DNA from: CAVXZE01 sp964615365
Lineage (GTDB): Bacteria > Myxococcota_A > UBA9160 > UBA6930
Length of the DNA stretch: 64,000 nt
Direction of reading: 5' to 3'
Assembly: GCA_964615365.1 (NCBI GenBank)
Contig: CAZTOU010000004.1
Location: forward strand, 62,001-126,000
Below, one piece after another: positions 43,659-50,618 of this stretch. Positions within the stretch are counted from its first letter, which is position 1. Each line of letters begins with the position of its first letter. The notes beneath the pieces are model-generated. The model searched no databases. It was not told where the DNA came from and worked only from the letters and a program-made list of their open reading frames with translations. The position numbers were made by a program, and so were the translations under genes.

Positions 43659-46106
43659 CTACTCTAGATCCGCGAGCTGGCGCTGGGCGGCGTCGGATTC
43701 GGGGAAGGGCCCGGCGTCCAGGGCCTGGCGAAAGGCCGCGCGCGCACCCTCCTCATCACCGTCCCGCACCAAGGCCAGCCCCAGCCGGTAGTGAACCGAA
43801 GGAGCATCGGGGTCTCCCTCGAGGGATCGCCGAAAGGCGGCTACTGCCGGCCCGACCTCGCCCCGCTTCAGGTGTACGTAGCCCAAGGTGTCGAGCACCG
43901 GCGGCTGGGGATCCATCCGAGCCGCGTCTCGGGCCAGCTCGAGCGCCAGCTCCAGATCGCGTTCCGACGCCGCCAGAAGCCAGGCGAGGTCGTTGCGGGC
44001 ACCCGCCGCTCCCGGGTGCTTGCGAACCACCGCGCGCAGCCGCTGCTCCGCCGCGTCCTCTCGCCCGGCTCCCAGGACCAGCTGCGCAGCCGCGTAGGCG
44101 GGCGCCGGATCCTCGGGCGCGGCGGCGGCCGCCTCGTCGAAGAGCTGCACGGCGCGCTCGATCTCACCGGCCCCCGCGGCGAGCGATGCCAGGCCCGCGA
44201 GCGCCTGCACCAGTCCTTCGTCCAGCTCGCGCGCCTTCTCGAAGGCCTTGCGGGCCGCGTCCGTCTCACCGCGGCCCGCCTGGAGCCAACCCTGCAACGC
44301 GTAGAGGCTCGCCGCATCCGGGTGGGCCGCGATCGCGGGCTCGAGGTCGGCCATCGCCTCCTCGGCCCGTCCGAGGGCGACGAGATCCTCGACCAGGGAG
44401 CGCAGGGCCGGCTGGTTCGCCATGTCGGTGAGATCGAGGCCGGCGCCCTGGATCACGGCCAGCGCAGCGGCCGGACCCTCGCTCTGGCGTTCCAGGACCG
44501 CGCGCTCGACGGCTGCCTCCATCGGCAGGCCCGCTTCCTCCTCGAGCCGCGCGATCACGTCCCGGGCGGCTTCGAACTCTCCTTGTGCTGTGAGCGCCCT
44601 GGCCCAGATCGAATATCCCTCGGCTCGCTCGCTGTCCCGGTTTCTGACGAACGACTTGCCGAAGCCGGCGGCGTGATCGTACTCGGCCCGCTCCAGGTAG
44701 ATGCGCGCCAGGAAGAGGGCGGCGTCGTTGGCACTCTTGTCGATTCGCACCGCCTCGCGCCAGTGCTCGATGGCGACGTCGGTCTCGCCGGCCTGGAGGG
44801 CGGCCATTCCCGCCAGGTAGCGGGCACCCGCGTTGTCCGGCCACTGCTGGACGGCCGCGTCGAGTGAGGCCAGAGCTCCGACCGCATCTCCGCGCATCAG
44901 AGAGAGCTGCCCGTCGACCATCTGCCGGTAGACGGGATCTTCGATTCTGGCGGCCACCTCCTCGGCCCGCCCGAACTCCTGCGCGTCGAGGAGAATGACG
45001 GCATAAGTGAAGCGGGCCTCGTCGGTCCGCGGCTCCCCGATCATGTCGACGACCTGATCGGCCAGCTCGAGGGCGCGCGCGGGCTCCCCGCTCTCTCTGT
45101 AGAAGTCCGCCAGGGCGAGCCGCTCGCCCAGCCCGCCGAACTCCTCGACGGCCTCGAGGAGCAGTGCCTCACCCTCCTCGCCGCGGTCCATGCTGCGCAA
45201 GCGGTTGGCGAGCTCGACTCGCTTCGAGAGATTCTCGGGGTCCGCCTCGAAGCCCCGGCGCACCAGGGCCAGGGCCTCCTCCGGTTGGTCGCCCTCGTCG
45301 TAGACGGCCAGCATCTGCTGGACCACGAAGGGGTCGTGCGGGAAGGCCTCCAGACAGCGCTCCATCTCGGTCTGGGAGCGCTCGGCGTCCTCGGCGTAGT
45401 CTCGGAAGGCCAGCGCGTAGGCGGCGCAGGCGCGCGCCGGGAGGCCGGGCTGGTCGGAGCCGGACGCTACCTCCATGAAGCGCCGATGGGCCGCCTCGGA
45501 CTCCTCGAAGCGCCCCAGCTCGCCCAGCGTGACGGCACGGGCGTAGACCAGCTCGGCGTCGTCGGGGTCGAACTCGAGCAGGCGGTCGAGGTCGGCCAGG
45601 GCGTCCTCCCGGCGCTTGGCGTCCAGGTTGACCTTGTAGCGGTAGGAAAGGGCGACCCGGTGGTCGGGGTGCAGCTCCAGCACCCGATCGACCGCAGCGA
45701 GGGCGCGATCGAAGTCCTTCACACCGAGGTAGAGCGACACCAGGGCCAGGTTCGCCGGCGCGGCCAACTCGGTCGACTCCGCCGCGCGCTCGAGGGGCCA
45801 GATCGCGCTGTTGACCTCACGCAGCTGGACCAAGGCGATGCCGAGGCGGTAGTTGGCCTCCGGGTGGCCCGGAGCCTGCTCCAGGATCTCGCGCAGGGGC
45901 TCGACGGACGCGGCGAACTCGCCGACGTCCTGCATGGCGCGCACCTCCTCGAGGCGCTTCTCGGGGCTCGCCCCGCACGCGCAGACGATGAGGAGGAGCA
46001 CGAACAGCGCGCAACACCCCAGGCGCCGAGTGCCTCGGGGCTCTACGGACAGCGAGAGACGCGGGGGCCGACCGCGGCTCCCCAGGGCAGGTGTCAGGTA
46101 CGGCAT
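43659..46106 (-). CDS. TPR-rich lipoprotein, PrsT-like
   Basis: 815 residues from ATG 46106. A long positively charged N-terminus precedes a hydrophobic stretch and lipobox-like VCAC (Cys44), then ASPEKRLEEVRAM. The rest is almost entirely helical TPR repeats (for example AFRRSLEGDPDAPSVHYRLG), ending in ADLE. This size, lipoprotein anchor and repeat content resemble the PEP-CTERM-system TPR lipoprotein (PrsT) of exosortase loci. The gene is divergent from the PEP-CTERM gene, which supports the link. No exosortase is visible in the window. It could be a scaffold in polysaccharide secretion. A second such protein is at 55640. Confidence 0.75.
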   Translation of the reverse strand: MPYLTPALGSRGRPPRLSLSVEPRGTRRLGCCALFVLLLIVCACGASPEKRLEEVRAMQDVGEFAASVEPLREILEQAPGHPEANYRLGIALVQLREVNSAIWPLERAAESTELAAPANLALVSLYLGVKDFDRALAAVDRVLELHPDHRVALSYRYKVNLDAKRREDALADLDRLLEFDPDDAELVYARAVTLGELGRFEESEAAHRRFMEVASGSDQPGLPARACAAYALAFRDYAEDAERSQTEMERCLEAFPHDPFVVQQMLAVYDEGDQPEEALALVRRGFEADPENLSKRVELANRLRSMDRGEEGEALLLEAVEEFGGLGERLALADFYRESGEPARALELADQVVDMIGEPRTDEARFTYAVILLDAQEFGRAEEVAARIEDPVYRQMVDGQLSLMRGDAVGALASLDAAVQQWPDNAGARYLAGMAALQAGETDVAIEHWREAVRIDKSANDAALFLARIYLERAEYDHAAGFGKSFVRNRDSERAEGYSIWARALTAQGEFEAARDVIARLEEEAGLPMEAAVERAVLERQSEGPAAALAVIQGAGLDLTDMANQPALRSLVEDLVALGRAEEAMADLEPAIAAHPDAASLYALQGWLQAGRGETDAARKAFEKARELDEGLVQALAGLASLAAGAGEIERAVQLFDEAAAAAPEDPAPAYAAAQLVLGAGREDAAEQRLRAVVRKHPGAAGARNDLAWLLAASERDLELALELARDAARMDPQPPVLDTLGYVHLKRGEVGPAVAAFRRSLEGDPDAPSVHYRLGLALVRDGDEEGARAAFRQALDAGPFPESDAAQRQLADLE

Positions 46107-46346
46107 GGAAAAGCGGACCTCCTGTGGCTGGAGCGACGCGGAACTATAGGCGAGCGAACCAAAGCCTGCATGTAAGGTGGCCCCCGAGATGAAGAAGGTG
46201 GCGGTCGAGCGGCGGAGTGGAACGGCTCTTCCTCGAAAAGAGAAAGGGTTTTCCCTGGCCGTTGCGAATGCCCCGCGGGTGAACGACGTCGGTCAGAAAA
46301 TCATCGATATTTCAATGAGTTAGGAAAAAGCGAGGCACCGGTTTGT
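46107..46346. other. Divergent intergenic region upstream of the PEP-CTERM gene
   Basis: Together with the leader up to 46469, this is a 363-nt gene-free gap between the TPR lipoprotein and the PEP-CTERM gene. It is AT-richer than the flanks, especially 46296-46330. A sigma-54-type promoter lies at 46347-46363. Enhancer-binding sites would be expected here, but no clear palindrome was identified by eye. Confidence 0.5.
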
Positions 46347-46363
46347 TTGGCATCGGGGTTGCA
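46347..46363 (+). promoter_or_regulatory. Sigma-54 (RpoN)-type promoter of the PEP-CTERM gene
   Basis: TTGGCATCGGGGTTGCA matches the -24/-12 consensus (TGGCAY, 5-nt gap, TTGCW) at the correct spacing. Transcription should start near 46374 and give a leader of about 97 nt before the ATG at 46470. Sigma-54 control through PrsK/PrsR is a known feature of PEP-CTERM genes in exosortase-bearing bacteria, which makes this site convincing. The regulators themselves are not in the window. Confidence 0.8.
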
Positions 46364-46469
46364 ATCAGGCAGAGGAAGAAACGGCTTGCGAGAGAACGGC
46401 AGGGTGCCGTCCGATGCTCGATGCTGCCGTTCTCAACAACAAGTAGAATTAACCAGGAGATCAATACCA

Positions 46470-47213
46470 ATGCGGAAACTCTTAGTCGCGCTAACGACCC
46501 TGTTGTTGGCGGGCAGTGTGCACGCGGCGACGCTCAGCTACACGGGTGCCCTGACCTTCCAGTTGGCGACCCTCCCGGGGATCACCGCGCCTGGTGCCGG
46601 CGTGGCCACCGTGGACGGAATCGACGTCGACACTCTGGGGCTCGCTGGCGGCGTCTTCGGGCCGGTGTCCGCGTCGTTGCCGGTCACGAACAGCGGGACC
46701 ATCAACTCGGTCATCTTCACCAGCTTGGGGAACGCCGGCGGAACCTTGGCGATCCCTGCCGGCGGGCCGCTTGGCCTCACCGGCGTCGCGAAGATCTGCC
46801 TGGTGTTCGCGCCCTGCGCCTACGCGGGCATTACCGTTCCGCTGGCTGGCGGCTTCGGTGTCGGCGGCACACAGGTGGTGTCCGGGTCCGTGTCCGTCAC
46901 CATGCAGCACAACCCGTGGCAGCTCGGCGCGCCGACGATGACCGTCCACTCGCCGAACAGCAACGTGACGGCGCCGGCCTTCCCGACCGGCTTCGTACAC
47001 GGTCCGGGCTCGGCCACCGCGACCACGGGACAGGTCTCGGGCGTCATCACGCTCGTGACGGTGAGCAAGACCTACACGAGTCTCACGACTGCCTTCCCGG
47101 AGCTGCCGCTGATCGGCGTCCTCCAGCTGCACTTCGTCCCGGAGCCGGGCACGCTGCTGCTCCTCGGCTCGGGCGTGGTGGGTCTCGCGGTCCTCGGTCG
47201 CAAGCGCCGCTAG
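46470..47213 (+). CDS. PEP-CTERM sorting-signal protein
   Basis: 247 residues from ATG 46470, with AGGAG at 46455-46459. The signal peptide is MRKLLVALTTLLLAGSVHA. The mature part is rich in Gly, Thr, Val and Ser, with no catalytic motif seen, and probably all-beta. The C-terminus is VPEPGTLLLLGSGVVGLAVL followed by GRKRR: the PEP motif, a transmembrane helix and a basic tail recognised by exosortase. Such proteins are exported, cut at the PEP motif and attached to or released with extracellular polysaccharide. A sigma-54 promoter precedes the gene and a strong terminator follows, so it is a single-gene unit. Its specific role is unknown. Confidence 0.9.
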   Translation: MRKLLVALTTLLLAGSVHAATLSYTGALTFQLATLPGITAPGAGVATVDGIDVDTLGLAGGVFGPVSASLPVTNSGTINSVIFTSLGNAGGTLAIPAGGPLGLTGVAKICLVFAPCAYAGITVPLAGGFGVGGTQVVSGSVSVTMQHNPWQLGAPTMTVHSPNSNVTAPAFPTGFVHGPGSATATTGQVSGVITLVTVSKTYTSLTTAFPELPLIGVLQLHFVPEPGTLLLLGSGVVGLAVLGRKRR

Positions 47214-47243
47214 CGATCGCCGCAGTACCACAAGGAGCCATTC

Positions 47244-47272
47244 GGGCGGCCACCCCTTCGGGGTGGCCGCCC
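47244..47272 (+). terminator. Rho-independent terminator after the PEP-CTERM gene
   Basis: A perfect 13-bp stem (GGGCGGCCACCCC, loop TTC, complementary arm) followed by a short T-rich tail (CTTCTTT), 30 nt after the stop codon. Confidence 0.9.
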
Positions 47273-47379
47273 CTTCTTTGTGGTCACCTCAGGGCTTCCG
47301 TTTGGCACCCACTTCGCTAGGCTGCCGAGTTCGTCATGAGCCAGCCGCTCGCGGTTGGCTTCGATGAGGAGAGAAGCCC

Positions 47380-48780
47380 ATGCTACGCCGACTGCTCGAC
47401 TCCCCGCGAACCTACTACGTGCTCGCCGGGGTCCTTCTGGTGGCGTTGGTGCTCAGCCAGTTCGAGATCCGCACCCCCAGGCGGCCAGCCGGACACGAGG
47501 CCGAGCTGGCGGCCCTCCGCGCTCGCGGCGACGTCAACCTGCTGTTCATCCTGATCGACACGCTGCGGGCGGATCGCATCCACTCCTACGGATACGAGCG
47601 CGAGACGAGCCCCTGGATCGACGAGCTGGCCCGCACCGGCGTGCGCTTCGATCGGGTACTGAGCCAGTCGAGCTGGACCAAGTCCTCGATGGCGTCTCTC
47701 TGGACGGCCACCTATCCGGTGCGCAACGGCATCCTCGGCTGGGGCCACGCGCTGCGCGAGGAGGCCCCGCTGCCCGCCGAGCGGCTCCGGGATGCGGGCT
47801 TTCGCACCGCCGGCATCTTCCGCAATGGCTGGGTGGCACCCAACTTCGGCTTCGGCCAGGGCTTCCAGAGCTACATCCGGCCGATCGTCAAGGTCAGGCC
47901 CGACAAGAGAAGCCCGCGCTCAGAGAAGCCGCTAGAGGGCACCGACGAGGACATCACCCAGGCGGCGCTCGAGTTCCTGCGCACCTTCGGCGACGAGCGG
48001 TTCCTGCTCTACCTCCACTACATGGATGTCCACCAGTACACCTACACGGAGGGGTCGGCGCTGTTCGGCACCAGCTACTCGGATGCCTACGACAACGCCC
48101 TCCACTGGACGGATCAGAACCTCGGCGCGCTGATGAGGAGGCTCGACGAGCTGGGGCTGCGCGACCACACGGTGGTGGTGATCGCCTCGGACCACGGTGA
48201 GGAATTCCTCGAGCACGGCAAAGAGGGCCACGCCAAGACCCTCTACCGCGAGGTGACCGAGGTGCCCTGGATCGTGAGCCTGCCCTTCCGCCTCGAGCCC
48301 GGCGTGGTGGTGGAGACCCCGGTCGAGAACGTGGACATCTGGCCGACGCTGCTCGATCTGATGGGCCTGCCGGCGCTGCCGAAGGCAGACGGGCAGAGCC
48401 GGCTGCCGCTGATCGAGGCCGCACTGCAGGGTGCGCCGACCCCGGATGACTCCGCTCCCGCCTTCGCCCACTTGAACCGACGCTGGCACGACGCCGAGGG
48501 GGAGAGCCAGCCCATGGTCGCCGTGACCCAGGGCCCCCACCGCTTGATCCTGACGCAGCACCCGGAGAAGGGAGAGCTGCTGGAGCTCTTCGACCACCGC
48601 GTGGATCCTCGCGAGGAGAACAACATCGCGACGGAGCACCCTGAGCTCGGCGCCCGCCTCCGGAAGCAGGCTCTCGCCTACAGCAACCGTCCTCTCATCG
48701 ACTGGGGCGCCCCCCTGGAGGTCGAGATCGACGACCTCGACCGCGGGCAGCTCAGAGCCCTCGGATACATCGTCCGCTAA
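47380..48780 (+). CDS. Sulfatase-like membrane-anchored protein, Thr nucleophile type
   Basis: 466 residues with an N-terminal helix (about 12-26) and no lipobox. LLFILIDTLRADRIHSYGY (Asp60) and IASDHGEEFLEHG are the metal motifs. The nucleophile segment is QSSWTKSSMASLWTATYP, with Thr100 in the Cys position and Ser instead of Pro at the third place, so formylglycine formation is excluded by the sequence. It is most like the protein at 11020 (SSWT segment, helix anchor) and ends in LRALGYIVR. The GT39-like gene follows by 29 nt, again pairing a sulfatase-like enzyme with a GT-C membrane protein. Confidence 0.85.
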   Translation: MLRRLLDSPRTYYVLAGVLLVALVLSQFEIRTPRRPAGHEAELAALRARGDVNLLFILIDTLRADRIHSYGYERETSPWIDELARTGVRFDRVLSQSSWTKSSMASLWTATYPVRNGILGWGHALREEAPLPAERLRDAGFRTAGIFRNGWVAPNFGFGQGFQSYIRPIVKVRPDKRSPRSEKPLEGTDEDITQAALEFLRTFGDERFLLYLHYMDVHQYTYTEGSALFGTSYSDAYDNALHWTDQNLGALMRRLDELGLRDHTVVVIASDHGEEFLEHGKEGHAKTLYREVTEVPWIVSLPFRLEPGVVVETPVENVDIWPTLLDLMGLPALPKADGQSRLPLIEAALQGAPTPDDSAPAFAHLNRRWHDAEGESQPMVAVTQGPHRLILTQHPEKGELLELFDHRVDPREENNIATEHPELGARLRKQALAYSNRPLIDWGAPLEVEIDDLDRGQLRALGYIVR

Positions 48781-48809
48781 GGCCCTCTCAGAAGCTACCA
48801 TCGGCGGGA

Positions 48810-50516
48810 ATGTCGAGTCGCGCGATCGAATCGATCGGAGGGGTGGGCCTCGCGCTCTCGCTCGTGGTCTTCGCGGCCGCGTTGTTCGGCCGCCTGTCGT
48901 ATCCCCTCCTCTGGCAGGACGAGGGGGAGACCGCCGTCTTCGCGCGTCGGGTGCTCGAGTACGGGTATCCGAAGGTGCACGGCCCCCGAAACGTCGTCTA
49001 TCAATTCGGGTTCGATCTGGCCGGGGGTGTCGACGAGCGCCACGACGCCTACATCGGGACGACCTGGGGTCACTTCTACTTCGCCGCGCCCGCCGTCGCG
49101 CTGGCCAGCCGGGTCGACGACCTGCGCGGGAAGACGGCCCTGATGCGTCTGCCGTTCGCGCTCGCCGGTGCCGCGAGCGTGCTCGTGGCACTCGCCGGAC
49201 TGCTCCCCGCGGTTCGGGGCCGGAGCGCTCGGCTCGTCCTCGCCGGCGCCCACCTGCTCCTCGCTACGGTCTGCGTCGCGCTGGTTCTCCACCTGCGCGA
49301 GGTCCGCTACTACGCGCTCGTCGCCCTGCTCTCCTCGTTGCTCTTCGCCGTCCACGCGCGGCACTTCGCCTACCGGCGCACGGGATTTCGCGCGTGGGCG
49401 CTATCGACGGCGCTGCTCCTCTTCCTGCTCTACCACACCTTCTTCGTCGGCTTCGTCGTCTTCTCGGGGGCACTGGCCGTGGACCGCATTCTGGCGAGCC
49501 GGAAGCTGCCTTCCCAGAGTCGGGCAGGCGCACTGGTCCGAGAGCTCGCGCCGCTGATCGGCGCCGCGCTCGCCGTCGCCCCCTTCGTGCTGTTCTTCGA
49601 GCAGATCCAGACGGCTCGCGCCTTCGCTGACCGCTTCGCGCTCGGCCCCGCGGACTACGCGCGAAACGCACTCGCGATCCTCCGCTACATGGCGCGCTAC
49701 GATCTCCTGGTGCCGGCCGTGGGCCTGGGAGCCGTCGGGCTCGCGTTGGCGCGCCTCGCCCCGTCGGAGGGAGCGGAGGCGCGGGACGTGGCCGCCCCTG
49801 CCCGTCGATTTCTCGGGATCCTCCTGACCTTCAACGTGCTGGCGAACGCCGCCAACCCGGTCCTCTACGGCCGCTACCTCGTCGTGCTCTCTCCCCTCTT
49901 GAACGCGCTCGTCCTGCTCCAGATCGTGCACCTCGGTCAGAAGGCCGGTTGGCGTGCGGGGAGCGGCACTCGGCGGGCGATTCGCGGAGCAGCGCTGCTG
50001 CTGTCGTTGGGCCTGCTCGCCGGCGGCGTGCTTCCCAAGGCCCCCGAGCTGGCCGGCCGGCTTCGCGAGCTGCGCGATCCGGTAAAGGGCCCGCTCGACT
50101 TCGCCATCCCCTTCCTGGCGGAGCGATACCCGGACACCCGTGAGTTGGTGATCGCGACCAACTACGAGTCCTTCCCGCTGATGGCCTATCTGGACAGCCA
50201 TGTGATCGTCGGCCTCTCCGGCGCAAACCTCGCTCGGGACCGGACCCGAAGGCCCGACGTGGTGCTCCCCCGCAAGGCCTGGCGGTCACATCTCGGCGTC
50301 CTCGCGGGCTTTCTGCGCGAGGGCGAGTTCGAGCGCCACGTTCTCCCGGTCGTGGATGCGCCCTACAACACCATCCCCGAGCTGGGCCGCTGGTCCACGG
50401 TCCCGCTTCCCCATCCCTTCGAGACCCGAGAGCCGGCGAGCGAGGGCCAGAGCCTCGAGCTCTTCGTGCGCGTCGACCCGTCGGCGGCGCCGGAAGGCCG
50501 GAAGGAGGCCCCCTGA
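48810..50516 (+). CDS. GT39/ArnT-like polytopic glycosyltransferase
   Basis: 568 residues from ATG 48810. The first periplasmic loop is YPLLWQDEGETAVFARRVLE, then YGYPKVHGPRN: Asp37-Glu38 and the GYPKxxGP segment are typical of PMT/ArnT-like GT-C enzymes. About eleven hydrophobic segments follow, then a C-terminal soluble part (LVIATNYESFPLMAYLDS and onward). It lies between a sulfatase-like gene and the MFS/spermidine-synthase fusion on the same strand. The likely donor is a polyprenyl-phosphate sugar; the acceptor is unknown. Confidence 0.8.
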   Translation: MSSRAIESIGGVGLALSLVVFAAALFGRLSYPLLWQDEGETAVFARRVLEYGYPKVHGPRNVVYQFGFDLAGGVDERHDAYIGTTWGHFYFAAPAVALASRVDDLRGKTALMRLPFALAGAASVLVALAGLLPAVRGRSARLVLAGAHLLLATVCVALVLHLREVRYYALVALLSSLLFAVHARHFAYRRTGFRAWALSTALLLFLLYHTFFVGFVVFSGALAVDRILASRKLPSQSRAGALVRELAPLIGAALAVAPFVLFFEQIQTARAFADRFALGPADYARNALAILRYMARYDLLVPAVGLGAVGLALARLAPSEGAEARDVAAPARRFLGILLTFNVLANAANPVLYGRYLVVLSPLLNALVLLQIVHLGQKAGWRAGSGTRRAIRGAALLLSLGLLAGGVLPKAPELAGRLRELRDPVKGPLDFAIPFLAERYPDTRELVIATNYESFPLMAYLDSHVIVGLSGANLARDRTRRPDVVLPRKAWRSHLGVLAGFLREGEFERHVLPVVDAPYNTIPELGRWSTVPLPHPFETREPASEGQSLELFVRVDPSAAPEGRKEAP

Positions 50517-50618
50517 GGCGCCTCCGAGATCAGGGTCCGAGATGGGCCCGTCCGGCTCGCGGATCGAACCCCCGGTCAGTCTGCTAACCTGCCGGGTTCG
50601 CCAAGCCCCCCCCGGGAG

